Shown here piece after piece: positions 16,843 to 25,135 of a stretch of DNA of 64,000 nucleotides. Source of the DNA: Paenibacillus helianthi. Lineage in GTDB: Bacteria; Bacillota; Bacilli; Paenibacillales; Paenibacillaceae. Numbering within the stretch: the stretch's first letter is position 1; every line of letters starts with the position of its first letter. The position numbers and the translations under genes were made by a program. The stretch covers positions 62,001-126,000 of the forward strand of contig NZ_LVWI01000025.1 in NCBI RefSeq assembly GCF_001909055.1, in the 5' to 3' direction. The notes beneath the pieces were generated by a model. It ran no database searches. It saw only the letters and a list, made by a program, of their open reading frames with translations, and was not told the DNA's origin.

Positions 16843-16921
16843 TCCTAAAGAGAGGTCTCCATGAGGAGTGCTTCAATCAAGACACTTCCAATAATGATTC
16901 TGAAGAGGATGACCAGACTGC

Positions 16922-17947
16922 CTAGAAATTCGTTGCCACACCTAGTTGAACCGCCTGCCCCCGCCGGTAACGGATGCGGATTAGGCGCAGCCGCTCATAG
17001 TAGACATCCAACCCTTCTGCAGGAGAGAAGCCTTCCCCATAGGCTTTGTAAAGGACAGGCTTCAGGAAGGTATCTCCCATAAGCTCGTAGGCAGTCCATA
17101 CATCGGCTTGTTCGTTGGGGGATACATCCGCCATTTCAAGTGCAATGAGCTTCTCCACGGAGTATCCATCTTTTTCCAGTTCTTCTACAGCTTCAAGCAC
17201 CTCACGGCGGCTCACACCACCCTGTGCCTTCAACTGCTCCATCCCAAGACCTTCCTCGATTCCCTGCAGCAGAACCCTTCGCAGCCGCAGCCGCTCCAGC
17301 TGCTTCTTGTATTTCAGCTCCTTCTGCTTGTACTGCCAGGCCATAAACCGCTCCTCATCAACGGCCTGATGCACCCAGCCCAGTGGAAAACTATGCTCCC
17401 GCTCTATGGCAGAGGTGATGCTCAGCCAGTCTCCGCCGTATTGCGAGGCTTTGCCCTCGCCTACACCCGGAATTTGCAGCAGCTCCTCCGGTGTACGGGG
17501 AAGAAAGGCACTCAGCATCCGCAGCAGCCGGTTGCTGGCAAGAATGTAGGGCGCCTTCCGTTCACTGGAGGCCTTCCCCCGGCGCCAGGCGCACAACTCC
17601 TCATAGACAGATTCGTTGCCATGATGCTCGCTGAAATATTGCAGTTTCAGCTGTTCCTGATTGCGGGTGCCGGTGAGGCTGTCCTCATCGTGAAAGGAAC
17701 CATCAATCAGCGGCCGATACCCGTCGCCCATCTTCACCGCGAGCTCATGCCGGTAAACGCAAAGCATCTCATTCCAGGAGCCGCCTTCATACCACAAGTT
17801 GTCGCCCATTTCCTCTGTACCGGAGAATTCACGCCAGCCAAGGCGCCAATGGCCTTCTTCTTCCCCGATCCAGAGCTGGGCGAATACCTCCTGATCGGCC
17901 CCGGATATTCTGGATAAACGGTTCATAAATACAATTTGCATCTGCAT
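16922..17947 (-). CDS. HRDC-domain protein
   Basis: 341 residues. The N-terminal ~100 residues contain no motif I recognise and are rich in Trp and Glu. An HRDC domain occupies about 110-185: YEELCAWRRGKASSERKAPYILASNRLLRMLSAFLPRTPEELLQIPGVGEGKASQYG; this nucleic-acid-binding helical domain is found at the end of RecQ helicases and RNase D. The rest is charged and helical (KQKELKYKKQLERLRLRR), ending with a helix-turn-helix-like segment (GGVSRREVLEAVEELEKDGYSVEKLI). No helicase or nuclease domain is present. Ribosome binding site GGAAGG 6 bases before the ATG. Probably nucleic-acid related; function unknown. Confidence 0.8.
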   Translation of the reverse strand: MQMQIVFMNRLSRISGADQEVFAQLWIGEEEGHWRLGWREFSGTEEMGDNLWYEGGSWNEMLCVYRHELAVKMGDGYRPLIDGSFHDEDSLTGTRNQEQLKLQYFSEHHGNESVYEELCAWRRGKASSERKAPYILASNRLLRMLSAFLPRTPEELLQIPGVGEGKASQYGGDWLSITSAIEREHSFPLGWVHQAVDEERFMAWQYKQKELKYKKQLERLRLRRVLLQGIEEGLGMEQLKAQGGVSRREVLEAVEELEKDGYSVEKLIALEMADVSPNEQADVWTAYELMGDTFLKPVLYKAYGEGFSPAEGLDVYYERLRLIRIRYRRGQAVQLGVATNF

Positions 17948-18082
17948 TCCCTACCTTCCTCGTCTTACAGTATGCATCATTCCCGTGCTGGCCGGATTCC
18001 GAGTTTTGCCGGACAAGCCAAAGCCCCAGGATAATAAAGGATGGCTGAAAATCTGAAGGCTATTCATCCTTAAATTTACACA

Positions 18083-18123
18083 CAAAAAAGCACCTCTCTC
18101 ACGAATTGCGTGAAAGAGGTGCT
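18083..18123 (-). terminator. Terminator after the ROK kinase gene
   Basis: AGCACCTCT-TCACG stem pairs with CGTGA-AGAGGTGCT (one bulge-free mismatch) and is followed on the minus strand by a run of six T; 98 bases after the stop. Confidence 0.85.
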
Positions 18124-18221
18124 TCCTCTGGATGCTATACTGTTAATGCTTACAATACCTATTTATAGCGAAACAGTCAATCTCTTTTTATTCCGGGCAA
18201 AAATGGCTTAGCCGGCCTCCG

Positions 18222-19103
18222 CTACTCCCGGTCCAATGCCAGCTTAGCCAGGCCAAGCGCTCCGGAAAGACCCGCATTATCCCCGAGCTGCGGCGGAACA
18301 ATATAGCTGCCGATGGCCTCATTCAGTGCAGGATGCTGAACATAGCCGCCCAGCAGCTCCTGAAGCTGTGTATGAATCAGCGGGAAAAGCTGGCTCTGCT
18401 TCATGACTCCGCCACCCATGACAATCTTCTGCGGCGAGAGAATAAGCACGTAATTCATTAGCGCATGCGCCAGATAGTGGGCTTCCATTGCCCAGGCCGG
18501 ATGATCCTCCGGCAGCTCACCTGCCGGTTTGCCCCAGCGGGTGCCAATCGCCGGACCTGCCGCCAGTCCTTCCAGGCAATCGCCATGATAAGGACAAAAA
18601 CCTTCAAAAGTATCTTCCGCATGGCGGCGCACAAGAATATGTCCCATTTCGGGATGAGACAGGCCATGAACAAGCTTACCTCCCACTACCGCACCAGCCC
18701 CAATTCCTGTGCCGACTGTGATATAGAGACAACTGTCCAGCCCTTGGGCCGCACCCCACTTGTATTCTCCCAGCGCCGCACCATTCACATCCGTATCGAA
18801 GCCGATAGGTACTGAAAAATGCCCGGCAACCGTTCCAACCAAATTATATTGTCCCCAATAGGGTTTAGGGGTGGTTGTGATGTAGCCGTAGGTCGGGCTG
18901 CCAATCACCGGATCAATAGGACCGAATGAGCCAATGCCGATGGCTTCTACATTTTTCCCGCTAAAATAATCCAGCACAAGCCCCATTGTTTCCTCAGGTG
19001 TGGTCGTGGGAAAGCTGACCCGGTCGATAATCGTACCGTCCTCGTTTCCAATCCCGCATACAAACTTTGTTCCCCCTGCTTCAATAGCTCCAAGTACTTT
19101 CAC
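18222..19103 (-). CDS. ROK-family fructokinase
   Basis: 293 residues, cytosolic sugar kinase. GAIEAGGTKFVCGIG is the ATP-binding N-terminus, GIGSFGPID the second motif, DVNGAALGEYKWG the substrate/catalytic Asp region, TVGTGIGAGAV the third. A zinc site is visible in HPEMGH and CPYHGDCLEG, typical for the fructokinase subgroup (Bacillus YdhR/GmuE). The frame is open for a further 55 codons upstream, but AAGGGAG sits 9 bases before the GTG at 19103, and a very good promoter puts the RNA start at about 19270, so a start at the upstream ATG 19268 could not have a ribosome binding site. The mRNA therefore has a leader of about 165 bases in which I see no known riboswitch. Confidence 0.9.
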   Translation of the reverse strand: MKVLGAIEAGGTKFVCGIGNEDGTIIDRVSFPTTTPEETMGLVLDYFSGKNVEAIGIGSFGPIDPVIGSPTYGYITTTPKPYWGQYNLVGTVAGHFSVPIGFDTDVNGAALGEYKWGAAQGLDSCLYITVGTGIGAGAVVGGKLVHGLSHPEMGHILVRRHAEDTFEGFCPYHGDCLEGLAAGPAIGTRWGKPAGELPEDHPAWAMEAHYLAHALMNYVLILSPQKIVMGGGVMKQSQLFPLIHTQLQELLGGYVQHPALNEAIGSYIVPPQLGDNAGLSGALGLAKLALDRE

Positions 19104-19276
19104 TGCAGCAGTCTCCCTTCCCATAAACGTTCGGCCGTAGACAGGCCATCCGTGTAATAGAGCGTTCTCTTCTGAAATATAGCCTCGGATTGGACCCAGC
19201 CAAATCGAGGGTCTTCTCTGAAATTCCATCCTCTGATAGTGCCGCAGAAAGAGCGGCATGGGTAACATATGCCCTT

Positions 19277-19305
19277 ATTATACGTGGCCTGCTGATATAT
19301 GACAA
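19277..19305 (-). promoter_or_regulatory. SigA promoter of the ROK kinase gene
   Basis: Minus strand: -35 TTGTCA (19300-19305), 17-base spacer, -10 TATAAT (19277-19282). Confidence 0.8.
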
Positions 19306-19443
19306 GCGGTTGACACATCAAAAAAGAAACTAGTTAGTAGACGGAAGTCCAGGCTTCTACCACACTCAGGATCAGATTTAGTAAAATTAAAGTAGAATAA
19401 ATTCACCTCACGTTACGCATCCGCCAGGCTGGAGCGAACCGAT

Positions 19444-19622
19444 GTGGAAAAAGTAGACTTAATCTGTGCCGTATGGCTGACCCATCACCTGTAGTGGGAA
19501 AAAGTAGACTTAATCTGGTCCAATTGATCCTAAAATGGTAAATTCGCTTGAATTAAGTCTATTCCGTCCCACTAAACTCTTTTTCGGAGCGTATATCAGC
19601 GATTTAGTTTTACTTTTTCCAC
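19444..19622. repeat. Cluster of four short repeats, two direct and two inverted
   Basis: The unit is GTGG(G)AAAAAGTAGACTTAATC. Copies: 19444-19466 and 19494-19517 on the plus strand (the second has one extra G), and diverged inverted copies at 19551-19572 and 19601-19622. They lie in the 450-base gap between the ROK kinase and the end of the cobalamin operon, which holds no gene. The same unit occurs again at 46659-46733. Confidence 0.75.
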
Positions 19623-19719
19623 TAAGGTCATGGCTTGAAAGGCTTCACCGTCCCCCAAATGTGAGAACAGTCCATTCTGGTCAGCCAAAATCACTTCGCC
19701 TTCTTAGGTATTAGCCTTA

Positions 19720-21213
19720 TTACTGCGTGAAGCCTGTCTTTCGCTCCCGGTAGATATGGCAGGCTTCTACAAGCCGGGCTGCTGCCGGAAAATAGGAAGC
19801 CAGATGGATATGCGCATAGGCTGCCATGACATTCCCGGATACATACCCTTCCGGCTGGCTGCCGCTTCTGCCATGACTGTCATAGGCATACAACTGTGGC
19901 TCCCCCGGTGCATAGTTCATCTGGGAATAGTGGAATTCGTGACCACGCAGGCATTCTCCCTGCTTCAGCAGCAGACAGTCTGCCCGGGCAGTTACTTCGC
20001 GGTAGCCGAGTGCAGCGCGCTGCTTCTGCATGACTGTGTCAGCGGGGATAATACCGGCCATTTGATGCATAGCCCCGCTCCGGTCGGTAAGACTCCGGGC
20101 CAGCACCATGTAGCCGCCGCATTCCGCATAGAGCGGCATCCCGGCTGCCGCTGCAGCCCTTAGGCCATCCAGGAAAATGCTATTCCCGGCGATTTCGGCG
20201 GCGAATTCTTCCGGGAAGCCGCCGCCGATGTAGATTCCGTCCGCTTGCGGCGGTACACCCTCGCCGCTAAGCGGACTGAAGTAAGCCAGCCTTGCCCCGG
20301 CGCGGGCCAGCAGCTCCAGATTATCGGCATAATAAAAATTGAATGCCGCATCCCTTGCAATGGCTATGACCGGTGCAGAATCATATGCAGTGACCATGGC
20401 TTGGGGAGTATCCTCTGACAGATTCCCGGCTGCTGAACCCTCGTCCGGCCCAAGTCCCTTCGCTATAGGATAGCGAAGGGCCGGCGCTGCCGCAGCAAGC
20501 TCCAGCACCAGATCCAGATCGGTACCGGCCTCCAGCAGGTCTGCGGCGCGGTCGAATAACGGCTCCAGCTCACCGCGTTCGACAGCAGGCAGCAGTCCTA
20601 AATGCCGCTCCGGGATATCCAGTCCCTGGTCCCGTTCCAGCCATCCGATGACCGGAATATGGCAAGCCGCTTCAATCGCCGCTTTGACTGTCCGGTAATG
20701 GCTGGCGCTGCCGCAGCAGTTCACGATCACTGCTGCGATATGCACCCCTGGCTCCAGCAACTGGAAGCCTAGGACAATCGCGGCCGCACTGCGGCCCATG
20801 CTGCGCACATCCACCACCAGCAGCACTGGACTATCCGTGAGCAGGGCAATTTCCGCCGTTGATCCGGTAAGCGCGGTCGCCTCTTTACCGTCATACAGCC
20901 CCATAACGCCTTCAATGACCGACAGATCGGCGGCCTCCGAGGAACGCAAATAATACTCCAGCATATATTCGCTGGAGGTCATCCAGGCATCCAGATTCCG
21001 GGCCGGCCGTCCCGTTACAGCCGCGTGGTAGGCAGGATCGATATAATCCGGGCCGCATTTGAAGGCCTGTACGGTAAGACCGCGCCGGGCAAACGCCCGG
21101 AGCAGTCCCAGTGTCACCGTTGTTTTGCCTGATCCACTGCCTGTGCCGGCTACCACAATGCGCGGACGGAGCTGTGAAGGCCGCTCCCGCTCCGCTCTGC
21201 TCTCCTCATTCAT
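19720..21213 (-). CDS. cbiA: Cobyrinate a,c-diamide synthase
   Basis: 497 residues. ATP-dependent, glutamine-using amidation of carboxylates a and c of cobyrinate. N-terminal P-loop GTGSGSGKTT (23-32) and KCGPDYIDPAYH; C-terminal class-I glutamine amidotransferase with YIGGGFPEEFA, the nucleophile in YAECGGYMVL and the His in AYAHIHLAS. It is the last gene of the operon; its start overlaps the end of cbiG by 8 bases, so translation is coupled. I see no clear intrinsic terminator in the 450 bases after it. The cobyrate amidase (cbiP) and the nucleotide-loop genes are not in this window. Confidence 0.94.
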   Translation of the reverse strand: MNEESRAERERPSQLRPRIVVAGTGSGSGKTTVTLGLLRAFARRGLTVQAFKCGPDYIDPAYHAAVTGRPARNLDAWMTSSEYMLEYYLRSSEAADLSVIEGVMGLYDGKEATALTGSTAEIALLTDSPVLLVVDVRSMGRSAAAIVLGFQLLEPGVHIAAVIVNCCGSASHYRTVKAAIEAACHIPVIGWLERDQGLDIPERHLGLLPAVERGELEPLFDRAADLLEAGTDLDLVLELAAAAPALRYPIAKGLGPDEGSAAGNLSEDTPQAMVTAYDSAPVIAIARDAAFNFYYADNLELLARAGARLAYFSPLSGEGVPPQADGIYIGGGFPEEFAAEIAGNSIFLDGLRAAAAAGMPLYAECGGYMVLARSLTDRSGAMHQMAGIIPADTVMQKQRAALGYREVTARADCLLLKQGECLRGHEFHYSQMNYAPGEPQLYAYDSHGRSGSQPEGYVSGNVMAAYAHIHLASYFPAAARLVEACHIYRERKTGFTQ

Positions 21214-22321
21214 GCAAGCTCTCCCCCGCTTCGTTAAAGCTGACTCTCGCTACAGCAATGGTTACATTACCGCTTTTTTTCTTCTTGAGCACAAGATCGC
21301 GGGCACCTGAGGACAGCAGGGCTGCCGGCTCGCAGACGCCGTAAGCTCCAGTCGCCTTAAAGACCGTCTCCGAAGGCTGCTCCAGCACGACCGTATTCAG
21401 CTGTTCCGGCGAATACAGGGTCAGCTTCCAGCCGTATTTGGCGCACAGGGCTATAAGACCAGCCTCATCCCCTTTGATCCCGGCGGTGGCAACATTGCGG
21501 ACACTAAGAAGCGAAAGCCCAAGCTCCGCCAGTGTATCCTGCACCACCGTTTCAAGCTCCTCCTGCGAGGTGCCACGGTTGCAGCCGAGCCCAAGCACGA
21601 GGCTGCGCGGACGGTAGACTACGGCCCGCTCGCCCAGTGCCGCCGACGCCGGCCCGGTCAATAGCAGGTCCGTGACCACGATCGCCGCGCTGAATGGTGC
21701 TTCTTGAAGCTCTGCCATGCTTCCGCAGAGGCGGACATGGGCAGGCAGAACCGCTCCCGGCGGCAGCCAGCTGCGTTCGCCGCTCTCCTGCAGGAAGGCC
21801 ACCGCCTCCCCGTTGACCAGGGCGGCACTGACCGTTTTCATCGGCGCGAAGTGGTCTGCGCGCCAGCCGAACTCTGCACCGAGCAGATCCACGGCGAAGG
21901 TGCCCTGCACATCCGAGGCGGTAGTGATCACCGGATGGCTGTCCAGCAGCTGCGCGATCTGCAGCGTCAGCCTGTTGGCCCCGCCCAGATGCCCGGAGAG
22001 CATGCTGATGACATGCTCTCCGCTTTCGTCAATAACGATGACGGCGGGGTCGGTTCTTTTATCCGTCAGAAGAGGAGCTATCAGCCTGACCGCCGCCCCC
22101 AGCGAAAAGAACAGAATAATCCCTTCGTACTGCCGGAACAGCTTCGGAAGCAGCTCTCTGACCGGCTCCGCGAACACCTGAAGGGCGCTTGAAGTCTCCT
22201 GCAAGTCTCCGCTGTACTTGGCATAACCATACACCTCCGTATCCGCAAGCAGCGCTCCCAGCTTCAGCGCCAGACGGATGCCGTTTGTGGTAATAGCAAC
22301 CGCCGCATACCGGCTAGCCAT
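21206..22321 (-). CDS. cbiG: Cobalt-precorrin-5A hydrolase
   Basis: 371 residues from the ATG at 22321 (MASRYAAVAITTNG); AAGGAG lies 9 bases before. The frame is open further upstream, but that part only overlaps cbiF. CbiG opens the delta-lactone ring, releasing acetaldehyde, in the anaerobic pathway. N-terminal domain about 1-120 ends with FFSLGAAVRLIAPLL; central part has VISMLSGHLGGANRLTLQIA; the C-terminal CobE/CbiG domain starts LVLGLGCNRGTSQEELE and includes SVRNVATAGIKGDEAGLIAL. Overlaps cbiF by 8 bases and cbiA by 8 bases. Confidence 0.93.
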   Translation of the reverse strand: MASRYAAVAITTNGIRLALKLGALLADTEVYGYAKYSGDLQETSSALQVFAEPVRELLPKLFRQYEGIILFFSLGAAVRLIAPLLTDKRTDPAVIVIDESGEHVISMLSGHLGGANRLTLQIAQLLDSHPVITTASDVQGTFAVDLLGAEFGWRADHFAPMKTVSAALVNGEAVAFLQESGERSWLPPGAVLPAHVRLCGSMAELQEAPFSAAIVVTDLLLTGPASAALGERAVVYRPRSLVLGLGCNRGTSQEELETVVQDTLAELGLSLLSVRNVATAGIKGDEAGLIALCAKYGWKLTLYSPEQLNTVVLEQPSETVFKATGAYGVCEPAALLSSGARDLVLKKKKSGNVTIAVARVSFNEAGESLHE

Positions 22322-23117
22322 CGGATTCGGCTCCTTCCCGGCAGCCGTGGGTAAACGTCTTGTCGTACAGCTTGGAACGGTGCTGATCACGATCAGTAAG
22401 CGCCGGATCAAGCGCCCAGCCGGCGAGGATCATCGCATGCATGGTAATGCCCGCATCCCGCAGATCATCTGCAAGACGGGACACCGTTGTCCGCAGAATC
22501 TGCTGGTCCGGCCAGGTCGCCCGCTTCACAACAGCCACAGGCGTGTCCGGACTCCACCCGGCAGCGAGAAACTCTGCAGACACATGTCCCGCCAGTGAAG
22601 CGCTGAGGAACAGGGCTACGGTGCAGTGATGCGAAGCCAGCTGCCGCAGCTGCTCCCGCTCCGGCACCGGCGTCCGCCCTTCGGCACGGGTCAGAATCAC
22701 CGTCTGCGTCAGGTCCGGTACCGTCAGCTCCGCGCCCAGCGCCGCCGCGGAAGCAAATACAGAGCTGACCCCCGGCACGATCTCATAGCTGACACCGCAC
22801 AGCTTCAGCAGCGACATCTGCTCCAGAATCGCCCCGTACATGGAAGGGTCGCCAGTATGGACGCGGGCTACGCTTTTCCCCTTCTTCACCGCCGCTGCCA
22901 TGATCTCTACCTGCTGCTCGAGATCCATTCCCGAGCTCTGCAGCACCTCGGCTCCCGGCTTGGCGCCGGCAATGAGCTCCCCGCTAACCAGTGAATCTGC
23001 GTACAGCACCACATCCGCGGAGCGCAGGATCCGGCTGCCTTTTACCGTAATCAGTTCGGGATCACCCGGGCCGGCTCCTACAATATAAACCTTTGGCTCC
23101 AAGCTCGACTTCGTCAT
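22314..23117 (-). CDS. cbiF: Cobalt-precorrin-4 C11-methyltransferase
   Basis: 267 residues, SAM-dependent tetrapyrrole methylase fold. N-terminal VYIVGAGPGDPELITVKGSRIL, then VVLYADSLVSGELI (the ADSLV form is typical of CbiF/CobM), HTGDPSMYGAILEQM and EIVPGVSSVFASAAALGAELT. Acts at C11 in ring contraction. Start ATG overlaps the stop of cbiL (ATGA), which shows translational coupling. The last ~25 residues (DQHRSKLYDKTFTHGCREG) are a short extra tail. Confidence 0.94.
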   Translation of the reverse strand: MTKSSLEPKVYIVGAGPGDPELITVKGSRILRSADVVLYADSLVSGELIAGAKPGAEVLQSSGMDLEQQVEIMAAAVKKGKSVARVHTGDPSMYGAILEQMSLLKLCGVSYEIVPGVSSVFASAAALGAELTVPDLTQTVILTRAEGRTPVPEREQLRQLASHHCTVALFLSASLAGHVSAEFLAAGWSPDTPVAVVKRATWPDQQILRTTVSRLADDLRDAGITMHAMILAGWALDPALTDRDQHRSKLYDKTFTHGCREGAESDG

Positions 23118-23842
23118 TTGCTCACCACCATAAGACTCAGATATTCCAGCTCATGACCACGCAGCTCGCGTGCATCCCGCCACACCGTTTCATACGGGGA
23201 GGTCACCTTGGTGACTACAGATGCTTTTCCTTCAAGGCCCAGCTCGTCCAGCACATCCAGCACCAGGTCCAGTACCTTCGCCACCTTTAAAAACACTACT
23301 GTATCATGATGCAGCAACGCCTCCTTCAGCGCCTCGCGGTCGTCCGTAGCCGGAATAATCCCCACCCGTTGATTGCCGTCGGCAAGCGGTTGTTCCAGCG
23401 CCGCAGCAGCCCCCAGCACCGACGAAATCCCCGGAATTGAAACAACCGGTACACCTGGATGCTGCTCCTGCATCAGCCGGGCCAGATGAATGAAGGTGCT
23501 GTACAGATTCGGATCGCCCTCCGTCACAAAAGCAACATCCCGGCCCAGCTTCAGCTCGTTCCAGCACAGCTCTGCCGTACGGTTCCAGCCGCCGGCCAGG
23601 AGATCCGGGTCTTTGGTCATCGGGAACACCAGGCCCAGCATAACCTTTTCGTCTGCATTGACATGCAGCTCTACAATCTCGTGGGCATAGGATTTCCCGC
23701 CCTTTTTGGTAGCCGGGTAGGCAATCACCGGACATTCCTTCAGCAAACGGCAGGCCTTCAGTGTAATCAGCTCAGGATCACCTGGACCCACGCCCACACC
23801 GTACAAGGTGCCGGTCCTGTTATCCATTTCTTGTGTTGTCAT
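23114..23842 (-). CDS. cbiL: Cobalt-factor-II / precorrin-2 C20-methyltransferase
   Basis: 242 residues. GTLYGVGVGPGDPELITLKACRLLKE at the N-terminus and CPVIAYPATKKGGKSYAHEI mark the CbiL/CobI subgroup; FVTEGDPNLYSTFIHLARLM and SIPGISSVLGAAAAL are the SAM-binding loops. Adds the C20 methyl group, the first corrin-specific methylation. Followed by cbiF with a 4-base overlap; preceded by cbiET with a 48-base gap. Confidence 0.94.
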   Translation of the reverse strand: MTTQEMDNRTGTLYGVGVGPGDPELITLKACRLLKECPVIAYPATKKGGKSYAHEIVELHVNADEKVMLGLVFPMTKDPDLLAGGWNRTAELCWNELKLGRDVAFVTEGDPNLYSTFIHLARLMQEQHPGVPVVSIPGISSVLGAAAALEQPLADGNQRVGIIPATDDREALKEALLHHDTVVFLKVAKVLDLVLDVLDELGLEGKASVVTKVTSPYETVWRDARELRGHELEYLSLMVVSK

Positions 23843-23890
23843 CTGCGTTTCCCTCCTATGTACTGTGTACTGCTAAGTAAGTGCTGCATC

Positions 23891-25135
23891 CTAATCTTTG
23901 GGGTTATTGCAGTCCTGCCTGCGGCCGCTTACCACGTAAACGGGGTTCATCCCCTCAAACCGGGTCATGCCGAGAATCGGCTTCCCCCGGGAAGCTTGAA
24001 TCTGCGTCACTTCGACAGCCATTCCTTCAAGCTTCAGCGACTCCATACTTGAATAGAGCGTCTCAATCGTTATCGCTCCGATAACAAGCCGCCCTCCGGG
24101 CCGCAGCCGCTGAGCACAGAGGGAAATAATCTCCTTCAGGTTGCCTCCGCTGCCGCCGATAAACACCGCATCCGGGTCCGGCAGCCGGTTCAGGCCAAGG
24201 GGTGCTGTGTCATGGATGATCTCAAAATCAGCGCGGAATTTACGGCGGTTGGCTTCCATGTTGGGCAGGTTCTCCGCACTTTTTTCAAGGGCGTACACCT
24301 TGCCGAGGCGGGCAATCCGCGCGCACTCCGCCGCCACTGCCCCCGATCCGGAACCGATATCCCAGACCACTGCGTCCTCGGATAAATTCAGCTCTGACAG
24401 GACAAAGGCCCGCACCTCGCGCTTCGTGATCAGGCCTTTCTCCGGACGCCGCTGCTGGAAGGTTTCGTCGGGATAGGCAAATCCCCGCCGCACTTCACGG
24501 ACAGCCTCCGTCTTGCGCCGCAGGATCACCACGTTCAGCGGAGCAAAGCTCCCTTTTTCCAGCTCATCCAGCTCCCAGAACCGGCAGGCCTCCTCTTCCC
24601 CGCCCAGCCGCTCGCAGACAAATGCCTCATATTCCGTCATTCCAAACTCGCATAAATAGGCTCCTATGACTGCAGGGCTGTTGACCTCATCGGTCAGCAA
24701 AGCGATTTTGCGCTTACCGTCGATCCGCTGGGCCAGCCCCCGTATTGGACGGCCGTGCAGACTGACCAATTCCGCATCCTGCCAGCTGTCCCCGAGACGG
24801 GCAAACGCAAGCTGCACACTGCTGTAATGCGGAATCACCTCGACATGCTCCGGGCCGAATCTGCGGACCAGATACCCGGCAATGCCAAAAAACAGCGGGT
24901 CTCCCGAAGCCAGCACCACGGCACGGCGCTCTTTCCATACTTCCTCCAGTTTGTCTGCAAAGGCCTTCAGGCCGTTCTTCAGCACAATCTTTTCCCCTTG
25001 GTAGGTGTTAAAAAAAGATAACTGCCTCTCCCCTCCGAGCAGCACTTCGCTTCTATGCACCTTGCTCAGGCTATCCGGGGTCAAGCCTCCGGCTCCGTCC
25101 TCACCGATACCAATAATATATATAATGTCAGCCAC
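23891..25135 (-). CDS. cbiET: Bifunctional cobalt-precorrin-7 C5 / precorrin-6B C15-methyltransferase (CbiE-CbiT)
   Basis: 414 residues, two domains. CbiE (about 1-205): IIGIGEDGAGGLTPDSLSKV, VVLASGDPLFFGIAGYLVRRFG, VIPHYSSVQLAFARLGDSW. CbiT (about 220-414): a Rossmann methyltransferase with VWDIGSGSGAVAAECARI and DAVFIGGSGGNLKEII that also decarboxylates the C12 acetate. Fusion of the two is known from CobL of the aerobic pathway and from Bacillus. Overlaps cbiD by 8 bases. Confidence 0.93.
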   Translation of the reverse strand: MADIIYIIGIGEDGAGGLTPDSLSKVHRSEVLLGGERQLSFFNTYQGEKIVLKNGLKAFADKLEEVWKERRAVVLASGDPLFFGIAGYLVRRFGPEHVEVIPHYSSVQLAFARLGDSWQDAELVSLHGRPIRGLAQRIDGKRKIALLTDEVNSPAVIGAYLCEFGMTEYEAFVCERLGGEEEACRFWELDELEKGSFAPLNVVILRRKTEAVREVRRGFAYPDETFQQRRPEKGLITKREVRAFVLSELNLSEDAVVWDIGSGSGAVAAECARIARLGKVYALEKSAENLPNMEANRRKFRADFEIIHDTAPLGLNRLPDPDAVFIGGSGGNLKEIISLCAQRLRPGGRLVIGAITIETLYSSMESLKLEGMAVEVTQIQASRGKPILGMTRFEGMNPVYVVSGRRQDCNNPKD

